Positions 18,907-27,332 of a stretch of 64,000 bases of DNA are shown here, in pieces (position 1 is the stretch's first letter; each line of letters begins with the position of its first letter). The notes beneath the pieces were generated by a model. The model did no database searches and was not told where the DNA came from. It saw only the letters and a list, made by a program, of their open reading frames with translations. Source of the DNA: UBA952 sp044361535 (lineage in GTDB: Bacteria; Bacteroidota; Bacteroidia; Flavobacteriales_D; Crocinitomicaceae); the NCBI GenBank assembly GCA_044361535.1, contig JBIKIQ010000004.1, positions 62,001 to 126,000 on the forward strand. The letters run 5' to 3'. The position numbers and the translations under genes are program-made.

Positions 18907-20298
18907 ATGAAAAAATGGTCTTTCATAATTTTCATGTTTTCACTTCAAATGGTTATTTCCCAAGAAATAATTGACACTTGGCATGGATTGTTAGATGTTG
19001 GTCAAAAGCTTCGGCTGGATTTGCATATCGCAAAAAATGGAGAAAATTACGAGGGTAAATTAGACAGTCCCGATCAGGGAGCAAAAGACATTCCAGCAAC
19101 AAAAGTGGAATTTAGTAATAATACGCTAGTTTTTGAAGTTAAAAATCTAGGTGTTAGTTATTCAGGCATTCTCTTCAAAGACTCAATTGATGGAACATTT
19201 AAACAAGGTAGTTTTAGTACAAAAATGCTCCTTACTCGATCAGAAGTGATTTTAAAAAAAGCCTTCAGACCTCAAGATCCTAAAGAACCGTTTGACTATG
19301 TGGAAGAGGAAATTTCGTTTGAGAATAAACTAGAAAAATTCAATTTAGCTGGAACAATAACTTATCCAAAGGGTGAAGGTCCATTTCCCGCGGTTATATT
19401 AGTAAGTGGAAGTGGCCCTCAAGATAGAAATGAAGAAATATTAGAACACAAACCATTTTGGATTATAGCTGATTATTTAACAAAACAAGGTTTTGCTGTT
19501 TTACGTTATGATGATCGAGGTACAGCTAAATCTAAAGGGAATTTTTATTCAGCCACCTCGATTGAACTTTCTCAGGATGCCGAGAGTGCCCTTGATTTTT
19601 TGAAAACAAATTCTAAAATAAATACTTCTAAAATTTGTATTGCGGGACATAGTGAAGGAGCTATGATTGCTGTAATGCTTGCAGCTCGAAGGAAAGACAT
19701 CCATTCCATTGCTCTTCTTTCTGGACCTGGAATACCTGGGAGAGAATTGCTTTTGTTGCAGCAGTATCTAATAAATAGGGCCAATGGGATTTCCGAAAAA
19801 ACAAATAAATCAATACAACGATACAATAGTAAAATCTATGATATCGTTCATGAACAATCTAGCTTAGATGTGGCAAAACCCATTTTGGAGAAAAAAATCA
19901 GAAAAACGCTGAGCAAAACCAAAGATAGTGAACTGGAAAGTTACCCATCAAAAGAGGCATTAATTCAAGAATCAATAAGTAATGTATGCAATCCTTGGAT
20001 GTTTTATTTTATCAAGTATAATCCTAAAAATGATTTAGAAAAAGTAAATTGTCATGTGCTAGCAATCAATGGAAGTAAAGACCTACAAGTTCCACCAAAA
20101 GAAAATCTAGGTGCATTGCAAAAGTATATTCCTAAATCTGACAAATCGCAAGTATTTAAAGAAATTCCAAATTTGAATCATTTATTTCAAGAGTGTGAAA
20201 CCGGAAATCCGACCGAATATGGAACAATTGAGCAAACCATTCAAGAAGATGTGCTGAAAATCATGGGGGAATGGTTAAATTCCATCCAAAATAAGTAA
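18907..20298 (+). CDS. Exported alpha/beta hydrolase (S33-like)
   Basis: The protein has 463 residues from the ATG at 18907; the frame is open upstream to 18640, but that lies inside the opposite-strand PKD gene and is not the start. It has a signal peptide (MKKWSFIIFMFSLQMVISQ), then a small beta domain (20-120) and a hydrolase domain. An oxyanion-type SGSGPQDRNE lies near 166, the nucleophile Ser249 in GHSEG, Asp392 in GSKDLQVPP and His425 in LNHLFQ, a full triad. It is probably a periplasmic esterase or peptidase. The stop lies 1 nt before ruvX, so the two are co-transcribed. Confidence 0.88.
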   Translation: MKKWSFIIFMFSLQMVISQEIIDTWHGLLDVGQKLRLDLHIAKNGENYEGKLDSPDQGAKDIPATKVEFSNNTLVFEVKNLGVSYSGILFKDSIDGTFKQGSFSTKMLLTRSEVILKKAFRPQDPKEPFDYVEEEISFENKLEKFNLAGTITYPKGEGPFPAVILVSGSGPQDRNEEILEHKPFWIIADYLTKQGFAVLRYDDRGTAKSKGNFYSATSIELSQDAESALDFLKTNSKINTSKICIAGHSEGAMIAVMLAARRKDIHSIALLSGPGIPGRELLLLQQYLINRANGISEKTNKSIQRYNSKIYDIVHEQSSLDVAKPILEKKIRKTLSKTKDSELESYPSKEALIQESISNVCNPWMFYFIKYNPKNDLEKVNCHVLAINGSKDLQVPPKENLGALQKYIPKSDKSQVFKEIPNLNHLFQECETGNPTEYGTIEQTIQEDVLKIMGEWLNSIQNK

Positions 20299-20299
20299 A

Positions 20300-20713
20300 A
20301 TGGGCAAAGTACTCGCCTTGGATTTTGGATTAAAACGAACAGGTATCGCACTTTCGGACGATGCGCGGATTTTCGCCTTTGGACATAGCACTGTAGAAAG
20401 TAAGGACTTAGTTTCTGTCCTTAAATCATTAATTCCAAAAGAAAAGATATCTATCATTGTTCTTGGAAAACCAAAACGACTAGACAATAGTTTATTTGAG
20501 ATAAATCAAAATATTGATCTTTTTATAGAAGTACTGAAAAAAGAATTTCCAACGCATGAAATCGTTCAAATAGACGAGCGATATACATCAAAAATGGCTT
20601 CTCAGGTAATTTCGCAATCCGGAAAAAACAAAAAACAACGACAGGACAAAGGCTTAATTGATAAAGTAAGTGCTGCCTTGATTTTGCAATCTTTTTTAGA
20701 ACAAGGAAAGTAA
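20300..20713 (+). CDS. ruvX: RuvX/YqgF putative Holliday junction resolvase, pre-16S rRNA nuclease
   Basis: A 137-residue RNase H-fold protein with the family's landmarks: ALDFGLKRTGIALSD (metal-binding Asp8), VLGKPKRLD, the second acidic motif DERYTSKMA, and a C-terminal 'KGLIDKVSAALILQSFLE' helix with the third Asp. Length is typical. The family processes the 5' end of 16S rRNA and has been proposed as a junction resolvase. It starts 1 nt after the hydrolase gene. Confidence 0.95.
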   Translation: MGKVLALDFGLKRTGIALSDDARIFAFGHSTVESKDLVSVLKSLIPKEKISIIVLGKPKRLDNSLFEINQNIDLFIEVLKKEFPTHEIVQIDERYTSKMASQVISQSGKNKKQRQDKGLIDKVSAALILQSFLEQGK

Positions 20714-20727
20714 ATTGTTTTTTGTAT

Positions 20728-23004
20728 TTAAATCTTGTTTACTTTCTTCGTTTTCACGCTACCATCTTTCATATTTACTTGCAGGAAGTAGGTTCCAACA
20801 CCTAATTCATTTTCTAGTTCAAGTTGAGTGTTATTCGCAGTAAGTGACTTTCGAACAATTACTTTACCCGCTATATCCATTAGAATCAACTCGCTTGCAT
20901 CTAACTGATTAAGATTTATTTGCAAAGAATTCGTGAATGGATTAGGATAAACTTCAATATCTTTAATTACAGACCATTCAACTCCTACATTTCCAATGCA
21001 AAATTGAAAACTTGTTTGATCACCAAAATTAGCTTGTGCCTCTGTTATTTGACCTAACGTATCTCCTTGATAAACTACTGAAACACTTCCGTCTTGTCCA
21101 CACCAGAAACCGCCAAATACACCGTCTCCATAACTATCCATAATGAAATATGTGTAACATCCATCATTCAAACACCATGGATCTGAATCCACAGGACCCG
21201 GCTGATCATCTGAGTATCCAGAACCTGAATAAATTGCAGTTGAAGTAGCATCTTGTAGTTCCCATGTAGTTTCTGAACCATAACAATCCAAAGCGAGATT
21301 CATTTGAACAGATTGCCCTCCAATTACAACATTAAAAGTGGAAGAAACAGAATTGTTATTCGCATTTTCGTCAGTAAGTCCTGCATTTGGATTGGATACA
21401 GATGCTAAAAATGTATGAATACCAGCAGTCATTGAAGCTGTTGGAAGAGTAACTGCAGCTGATTGCCATTGTGCTAAATTCCCAGACCAGCTATAAGTTA
21501 AGTTTTGTACACCATCAAAACCATAATTAATTTGCGCAGTGGTTAATGCTTCAGAACCATTATTTTGAATAGTTACTTGTGGCGTTACCTCAGTACCACA
21601 AAATGTACCTGAAACACCTTGAGGATTAGTCATTCCTGGATCTACAGCAACTGGTGTAGCATTCGATGGATCATATCCGTCGATAAATTCAGCACCTGAG
21701 TTATTTGGATCTAACCAAAATTTTAATTGATTGGTGCTGTTAGAATTAGCAGGTTCCCAAGAGCTATGAACACGACCGTAATAATCTGGTGAACTAAGGT
21801 TACTACATGATGCGCCACCGCCCCAAAGCTGTCCAATAATTCGGTGATTTTGATCAAACAAAGGTGAGCCAGATGATCCTCCCTCAGTGGTTGTATTTCT
21901 ATCCCATTCTACAGTCCACGTAGAATTTGCCTCAGTTGACCCCATACCTTGACTAGAAACGGCAGGAGCATCATCAAATGAAATTTTCTTAATATCACCT
22001 GCAGGATGATGAATCGAAACTGTAGTTGTTGGTGCTATGTCAGAATTGCTCCATCCAGAAAAATAAGGATTGTAACTTAATGGAACTGTATTTGCCTGCA
22101 ATCCACCTGTGATTTCTACCAAACAAAAATCAGAAGGTGTTCTTCTCGATCTCAATACCGATCCACTTAATGATTGAAATGAAGGTGAAGCTCCTGGGTT
22201 GTTGCAGTCAGTTGCTTGCCAATTGAATCGAAAAATCCAGTTTGTTGGATCTGAATAACAATGATTCGCTGTTAATACGTATGGCTTTCCATCATTTAAC
22301 GTATTATTAATTAATGCACCTGAACAAAAGCCATTACTTCCAGAAACAAGCATTACCGCACTGTTTCGTTCTTGTTGCCAAGGCAAACCATCCGCACAAT
22401 TCACATTCATATTACAAGCTCCTGAACTTCCAAAAGCTTTTTCTTGAAATTCGGATGCAGTACGATAACCATGCGTTACAGTACCTAATTCTATTTTTCC
22501 TTCTGAATTTCCTTGTTTTACATAATACTCAACTATTACAGTACTTCCTGGTACTAATTCGGTTCCAAGTTGGCCATTGTAAATATGTCCTTGTATAAAC
22601 TTCCCTAAAATAAAATCCCTTTTTTCATTAAATACATACAACTCATTTCCCTGTGGAATCTCCGAATTTTTAAAGGATAAGTTAACGGATAAAGCCTGTT
22701 CACAGGTAAGTTTCAAAAACCAAATTCGATCACCATTATCAAGCTCAAACCAAGAGCCCGAATTGGTTAAATTAAGGTTTGTGAAATTATTATACCCAAA
22801 ACGCCAAGGTGCAGTGCCTGTATTATCTACAAGGGCATCCTCCGCCTTTAGCGAGGAAATATCTGGCATAGAAAATGTCCGTTGATCTATATTCTTGTAT
22901 AACTGCTCGTATTTAAAACTTTTAGGAATACCACCATTTCCTTGTTTTTGTCCGTAAATAAAAATCGTCAATAAAGACAATACTAAGGTAAATTTTACTT
23001 TCAT
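20728..23004 (-). CDS. Secreted trypsin-like serine protease (lysyl endopeptidase-like), T9SS
   Basis: This 758-residue protein has a signal peptide (MKVKFTLVLSLLTIFIYGQ), a propeptide-like region (20-190), and a chymotrypsin-fold domain (about 195-430) with His248 in LTANHCY, Asp292 in SDFCLVE and Ser378 in GGSSGSP. This is the layout of Achromobacter-type lysyl endopeptidases. Many Cys suggest several disulfides. A CARDB-like Ig module (about 450-560), a Cys-rich 'DSYGDGVFGG' module (570-670) and a T9SS type A domain (YPNPFTNSL, about 690-758) follow. It is probably an extracellular protease. The redoxin gene ends 3 nt upstream, so they are co-transcribed. Confidence 0.9.
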   Translation of the reverse strand: MKVKFTLVLSLLTIFIYGQKQGNGGIPKSFKYEQLYKNIDQRTFSMPDISSLKAEDALVDNTGTAPWRFGYNNFTNLNLTNSGSWFELDNGDRIWFLKLTCEQALSVNLSFKNSEIPQGNELYVFNEKRDFILGKFIQGHIYNGQLGTELVPGSTVIVEYYVKQGNSEGKIELGTVTHGYRTASEFQEKAFGSSGACNMNVNCADGLPWQQERNSAVMLVSGSNGFCSGALINNTLNDGKPYVLTANHCYSDPTNWIFRFNWQATDCNNPGASPSFQSLSGSVLRSRRTPSDFCLVEITGGLQANTVPLSYNPYFSGWSNSDIAPTTTVSIHHPAGDIKKISFDDAPAVSSQGMGSTEANSTWTVEWDRNTTTEGGSSGSPLFDQNHRIIGQLWGGGASCSNLSSPDYYGRVHSSWEPANSNSTNQLKFWLDPNNSGAEFIDGYDPSNATPVAVDPGMTNPQGVSGTFCGTEVTPQVTIQNNGSEALTTAQINYGFDGVQNLTYSWSGNLAQWQSAAVTLPTASMTAGIHTFLASVSNPNAGLTDENANNNSVSSTFNVVIGGQSVQMNLALDCYGSETTWELQDATSTAIYSGSGYSDDQPGPVDSDPWCLNDGCYTYFIMDSYGDGVFGGFWCGQDGSVSVVYQGDTLGQITEAQANFGDQTSFQFCIGNVGVEWSVIKDIEVYPNPFTNSLQINLNQLDASELILMDIAGKVIVRKSLTANNTQLELENELGVGTYFLQVNMKDGSVKTKKVNKI

Positions 23005-23007
23005 AGT

Positions 23008-23631
23008 TTAATTTTTCATTCGTTTTATGCTACATCCTTTAGGAGCAGTTGATTTTGTTTTAATTTTCTTGCCTTTTGAATATGAATCTATTGCATTCAT
23101 CAAATATGGAACATCTGTTTTCCTTTTATCTTCAAAAGAATTATCAATTGAACCTGTATAAATCAAATTTAAATTTCTATCAAAAAAGAAAATATGAGGC
23201 GTTGTTTTTGCGCCGAATGCATTTGCAAGCTCTGAATTTTTATCGAGGACATACGACATCATAAATCCTTTATCTGACTTTCGCTTAGTCATATCAGCCA
23301 GCGATTCTCCTCCTTCTCTTTTTGCCTCGTTGGAATTAACCAAAACAACATCAATTGAATGTGCTTTGGCTTTTTCAAAAATTGAATTGTATGAGTTTTC
23401 CCAACCTCCAAATGTACCATCGTTGAATCCAATTACAAATGGACACGTGTTGGAAGTAAAAATAACAATTAGACCCTCTTGATTCATCTTTTTTAATGAC
23501 AGCATTTCGCCCGTTGTTGAAGTCATTTGAAGATCACTCAATGGTGCTTTTTGTCCTATGGAAAGGGGCGTAAACTGACTAAACGTGAATTTTGAAACTA
23601 CTAGGGTTATCAAAAACAAAAATGATCTCAT
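23008..23631 (-). CDS. Exported redoxin/AhpC-TSA-like protein
   Basis: A 207-residue protein with a signal peptide (MRSFLFLITLVVSKFTFSQ) and a thioredoxin fold of the AhpC/TSA redoxin type: 'IGQKAPLSDLQM', the redox Cys in FTSNTCPFV, and the cis-Pro strand TTPHIFFFD. Only one Cys is in the active site, as in related NxCPxV redoxins, so it may need an external resolving thiol. It acts in the periplasm or beyond. It leads the protease gene with a 3-nt gap; a role in thiol quality control or disulfide handling of that Cys-rich protease is an inference. Confidence 0.82.
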   Translation of the reverse strand: MRSFLFLITLVVSKFTFSQFTPLSIGQKAPLSDLQMTSTTGEMLSLKKMNQEGLIVIFTSNTCPFVIGFNDGTFGGWENSYNSIFEKAKAHSIDVVLVNSNEAKREGGESLADMTKRKSDKGFMMSYVLDKNSELANAFGAKTTPHIFFFDRNLNLIYTGSIDNSFEDKRKTDVPYLMNAIDSYSKGKKIKTKSTAPKGCSIKRMKN

Positions 23632-23655
23632 ACTCTATAAATGTTAGTGGCTAAT

Positions 23656-24561
23656 TTACGATTTTATTTTACGAATAAACAATCCTAATTTGTAAAAATC
23701 AAACATCCAGAGTATAAAATACCCTTTTTGAAGAAAAAAAACAACGAAAGGTCGAATCATTTGAAAAATAATTAAAACGATTTTACGCAATTTTTGTTGA
23801 GCAATTTTTTCGTAAAAACGAATAAGCTTAATCTCTGATATTTCAGGATATTGGTCTCGCATGAAATATATCTTTACCAAATTTAAAATTGCATTATCCG
23901 TTTTTTTCAAAAAAACTTTATTTGTATCAAGGTGTTTGTTCAAAACTGGATTCTCTAAATGCTCAATTTTACAATTCTTTTGAATCAACAAAATACCAAA
24001 AAGCGTATCCTCATGTCCATATCCCTTGAGCTCTTCATTAAATGGTATTTCTAAAAAAAGTTCTCTTCGAATTAAAAAATTATTCGTTTTAAAACCCAAA
24101 TTTCCTTTTTCTCGCTTGTCAGCTGTTTTACTTTCTCGGTAAATGCTATATTTCCACCTTAAATATTTTGATCGATCAGGTTTGTCTTTTTGATAAATAC
24201 TACCGCCAACTAAAACATCAACGGTGCTGTTTTCTAAAAATCTAACAAAATCAAACACATAGTTTTTTGAAACTATTTCTGAATCACCATCAATAAAAAG
24301 AAGATAGTCTCCTTTGGAGTGTGCTAAAAATAGATTTCGAATTTTTGAACGTCCAATATTCTCGGGCAACTCAATGAATTTACACACGTTTTTTGACGCT
24401 TCGTTTTTCTGTTTCCAGATCAGGTCGGAACAGTCATCTATTACAATGATTTCAACTTTATCTCCTAACAATTTACACTGTTCATAAAGACTTTGAGCCA
24501 AAGAATTTACATCAGAATTATAAACCGGGATGCAAATAGAAATCAGGGTTGAATCAGACAC
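23656..24561 (-). CDS. Family 2 glycosyltransferase
   Basis: The 301-residue sequence has the GT-A start SICIPVYNSD, the acidic strand IIVIDDCSD, 'ENIGRSKIRNLFLAHSKGDYLLFIDGDSE' (DxD-type motif near residue 90), and GHEDTLFG further on, typical of GT2 enzymes that add sugars to cell-surface polymers or lipids. The C-terminal 50 residues are basic and hydrophobic, probably membrane-associated. Donor and acceptor cannot be told. It follows the tryptophan dioxygenase gene by 3 nt on the same strand, with no polysaccharide cluster around it. Confidence 0.88.
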   Translation of the reverse strand: MSDSTLISICIPVYNSDVNSLAQSLYEQCKLLGDKVEIIVIDDCSDLIWKQKNEASKNVCKFIELPENIGRSKIRNLFLAHSKGDYLLFIDGDSEIVSKNYVFDFVRFLENSTVDVLVGGSIYQKDKPDRSKYLRWKYSIYRESKTADKREKGNLGFKTNNFLIRRELFLEIPFNEELKGYGHEDTLFGILLIQKNCKIEHLENPVLNKHLDTNKVFLKKTDNAILNLVKIYFMRDQYPEISEIKLIRFYEKIAQQKLRKIVLIIFQMIRPFVVFFLQKGYFILWMFDFYKLGLFIRKIKS

Positions 24562-24564
24562 TTT

Positions 24565-25518
24565 TTATTCATTTAAAACAGTTTCAACCCATCCTTTTCC
24601 CCAATTATCCTTTTCTTGGGCAGACCAAAGTTGAGGGAAGAAAATACGTTTTTGAAAACGAGGAGGTAAATATTTTTGCCAGTTTGTTCCGCCTGTAGCC
24701 GCAATATCAGTGGAATCTTTTGCCAAATAACGCACTGCAGATTTATAGTGCGCAAGTGGCCAATTAATATTGACATTACTATCGTGTTGTTTTAAAACCT
24801 CAATTACCTGTTGGTCCTTTTGATCTGCTTCTGACAGTTTGCTAAACACTTGCCACAAATTTCTTTCAATGCATTTTTTTCCTAATTGAATGAATTCATC
24901 CTTGTATCGATCTTCAAATTGTGTTAATGTTAGTGTCTTTTTTCCCGTTTTAATCTCAGTGGCTCCCTCTTTCCAATAAATGTGTTCAAATAACTTCTCG
25001 ATTTCTTTCTCTGAATTCATTTGTTCACGAACATCCTTGTGCACCAAATTAATAAAGTCCGTTGAATATATCTCTATTAATCGGTATTGTGCTGATTGAA
25101 AACCACTAGCAGGTAACAGTGACATACGGAATTTCAAAAATTGTTTTTGCTCCATTCCATCAACCATTATTTCAAAACTATTTATTAATGCCTCAAAATA
25201 ACGATTAATTCTTCCCACACGATCCACAAAAAATACTTTTTCAATTTTCTCTGTATTACCTAATTGTTCAAATTCTCTCAAAGCCAATTTAAAATAGAGC
25301 TCGGTAATCTGATGATAAATAATAAAAACCACCTCATCTGGATAGGATGTTTTCGGTTTTTGAATACTCAAAAGCGTATCTAACTCGATGTAATCCCAAT
25401 ATTTTGTAACATCAGCATGTAAAAGACCATCTAAATAAGCGTTTAAGTCTTGTCCCAGTGCGTCATATTTATCACTTAATTGATCTAGTTTGGCCTTGAT
25501 TTCGGGAGTAATTTCCAT
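24565..25518 (-). CDS. Tryptophan 2,3-dioxygenase family protein
   Basis: The 317-residue protein has the motifs of this all-helical haem enzyme: YWDYIELDTLLSIQ, 'FIIYHQITELYFK' with the active-site His, 'FLKFRMSLLPASGFQSAQYR' lining the substrate pocket, and a late 'HYKSAVRYL...ATGGTNWQKYLPP', matching the haem-ligand His and the substrate-clamping T-G-G loop. The reaction opens the indole ring of L-tryptophan to N-formylkynurenine in the cytoplasm. No kynurenine formamidase or kynureninase is adjacent, so further steps must be encoded elsewhere. It is upstream of, and probably co-transcribed with, the glycosyltransferase. Confidence 0.9.
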   Translation of the reverse strand: MEITPEIKAKLDQLSDKYDALGQDLNAYLDGLLHADVTKYWDYIELDTLLSIQKPKTSYPDEVVFIIYHQITELYFKLALREFEQLGNTEKIEKVFFVDRVGRINRYFEALINSFEIMVDGMEQKQFLKFRMSLLPASGFQSAQYRLIEIYSTDFINLVHKDVREQMNSEKEIEKLFEHIYWKEGATEIKTGKKTLTLTQFEDRYKDEFIQLGKKCIERNLWQVFSKLSEADQKDQQVIEVLKQHDSNVNINWPLAHYKSAVRYLAKDSTDIAATGGTNWQKYLPPRFQKRIFFPQLWSAQEKDNWGKGWVETVLNE

Positions 25519-25585
25519 GAGAGTTCAGTTTTTGCCGAAATTAATAAAAAAAGTTAACCATCAAATTTTTCGACATTATTTAAAG

Positions 25586-25593
25586 TAAATTTG
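25586..25593 (+). promoter_or_regulatory. Bacteroidota -7 element (TAAATTTG) before the bestrophin-like gene
   Basis: This is an exact TAnnTTTG match 21 nt before the ATG at 25615. The region where a -33 TTTG is expected has only a T-rich tract, so confidence is limited. Confidence 0.35.
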
Positions 25594-25614
25594 AATTGAT
25601 TATAAATTATCAAA

Positions 25615-26487
25615 ATGATCACGTACGACCCTAAAAATTGGATTCAACTCATTTTTGCTCTGAACAAGAGCGATACCTTTCGCATGTTGTGGAAAGAGCT
25701 CGTTTACATTGCTCTTTTATCCATGGCGATTGCTTTTCTTGAGATTACTTTTTTTCCAAAAGCAGTAGCCCTGAACAGTTTGATTTCTGTTTATTCACTT
25801 TTGGGGTTCATTATTTCGCTTTTGCTTGTTTTCAGAACAAACACGGCGTATGATCGATGGTGGGAAGGAAGAAAAATTTGGGGGCAATTTATTAATGATA
25901 GTAGAAATTTATCCATTAAATTATCAAGTTTTCAATTAACACAGGACGAGCGTATATTCTTTGCCCGAATGATTCCAAATTTTGCGCTCTCAAGCAAAGA
26001 ATATTTGAGAAAAGGGGTTGATTTAGATATTTTACACTTAACAAATGAAGAAAGACAAATCTTTCAGACCAAAAATCATGTCCCACTTTTTGTAATTCAA
26101 CTAATAACTCAAAAAATAGAATCGATCAAAAAGGAAATGCGAATTACCAATGAAGATTATTTGGTTTTAAGTAAAAATTGTAATTCACTTATTGATGGAA
26201 TCGGTGCGTGTGAACGAATTAAAGCTACTCCTATTCCCTTTTCTTACAGCATGTTTATCAAAAAATTTATTTTTATTTACGTGGTTTCGATGCCATTGGC
26301 ATTCGTTAATATTTTCGGATATTGGTCTGCTTTCATTTCTACATTTGTCTTCTATGCATTGGTGAGTATGGAAATTTTGGCAGAAGAAATTGAGGATCCT
26401 TTTGGAGTTGACGACAATGATCTTCCAACAGATGGAATTTCAGAAAAAATTCAACAAAACTGCAAGGAGATATTCGAAATTATTTGA
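25615..26487 (+). CDS. Bestrophin family anion channel-like protein
   Basis: A 290-residue membrane protein with the bestrophin/UPF0187 signatures: FRTNTAYDRWWEGRKIWG after the second membrane segment, 'GACERIKATPIPFSY' near residue 201, and the acidic 'EEIEDPFGVDDNDLP' near the end. Bacterial bestrophins form pentameric channels in the inner membrane; ion selectivity varies. The gene stands alone between the divergent dioxygenase gene and uppS. Confidence 0.92.
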   Translation: MITYDPKNWIQLIFALNKSDTFRMLWKELVYIALLSMAIAFLEITFFPKAVALNSLISVYSLLGFIISLLLVFRTNTAYDRWWEGRKIWGQFINDSRNLSIKLSSFQLTQDERIFFARMIPNFALSSKEYLRKGVDLDILHLTNEERQIFQTKNHVPLFVIQLITQKIESIKKEMRITNEDYLVLSKNCNSLIDGIGACERIKATPIPFSYSMFIKKFIFIYVVSMPLAFVNIFGYWSAFISTFVFYALVSMEILAEEIEDPFGVDDNDLPTDGISEKIQQNCKEIFEII

Positions 26488-26588
26488 TACACAACTTTTA
26501 ATGAAGGTAAGATTTTAATAAAACGTTTAAATTCACTAAATTCGCAGTCCGATAATACGAAAACTAAATTCGTTTCGTTTAAGAATTC

Positions 26589-27332
26589 ATGAGTAAAGAA
26601 GAGCACATTGATAAAAACAACATCCCAAGACACATAGCTGTCATAATGGATGGCAATGGTCGATGGGCTAAACAACAAGGGCAAGACCGTTTATTTGGTC
26701 ATGCTTCGGGTGTAGAATCCGTTCGGTCAACAATCAAATCTGCTCGGGAATTTGGAGTTGAATATCTTACTCTTTACGCATTTTCTACAGAAAATTGGAA
26801 TCGCCCCAAAGAAGAAGTTGATGCTTTAATGGATTTATTGGTACAATCCATCGCAAACGAAGTTGATGAACTTGATGAAAACAACATCCGTTTAATTACA
26901 ATTGGTGATGAATCAAAATTGCCAGAAGATTGTCAGAAAAGTTTGATATGGGCGAAAGAAAAAACAAAAAACAATAAAGATCTTACATTAATTCTTGCGT
27001 TAAATTACAGTGCCCGTTGGGAAATCATTCGTGCCCTGAAAGAAATAGCAGAAGAAATAGAAAATCATCAGCTCAAAGCAGAAGAAATAAACGAAGAAAT
27101 TTTTGAACGATTTCTTTCAACAAAGGACATTCCTGATCCGGAGTTACTTATAAGAACTAGTGGAGAGAACAGAATTAGTAATTTTCTACTTTGGCAAATT
27201 GCATACACTGAGTTTCATTTTACCAATGTTTACTGGCCGGAATTTAGACGTGAACATTTCATGCAGGCCTTATTAGATTATCAAAATCGCGAGCGAAGAT
27301 TTGGGTTGGTTTCTGAACAAATACAAGAATGA
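26589..27332 (+). CDS. uppS: Undecaprenyl diphosphate synthase (isoprenyl transferase)
   Basis: The 247-residue cis-prenyltransferase has IPRHIAVIMDGNGRWA (catalytic Asp21), 'YLTLYAFSTENWNRP' and the C-terminal 'PDPELLIRTSGENRISNFLLWQ...YTEFHFTNVYWPEF'. It condenses isopentenyl diphosphate onto farnesyl diphosphate to make the C55 lipid carrier for peptidoglycan and surface polysaccharides. It overlaps bamA by 4 nt (ATGA), so the genes are translationally coupled. This is the common Bacteroidota order uppS-bamA-skp. Confidence 0.97.
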   Translation: MSKEEHIDKNNIPRHIAVIMDGNGRWAKQQGQDRLFGHASGVESVRSTIKSAREFGVEYLTLYAFSTENWNRPKEEVDALMDLLVQSIANEVDELDENNIRLITIGDESKLPEDCQKSLIWAKEKTKNNKDLTLILALNYSARWEIIRALKEIAEEIENHQLKAEEINEEIFERFLSTKDIPDPELLIRTSGENRISNFLLWQIAYTEFHFTNVYWPEFRREHFMQALLDYQNRERRFGLVSEQIQE

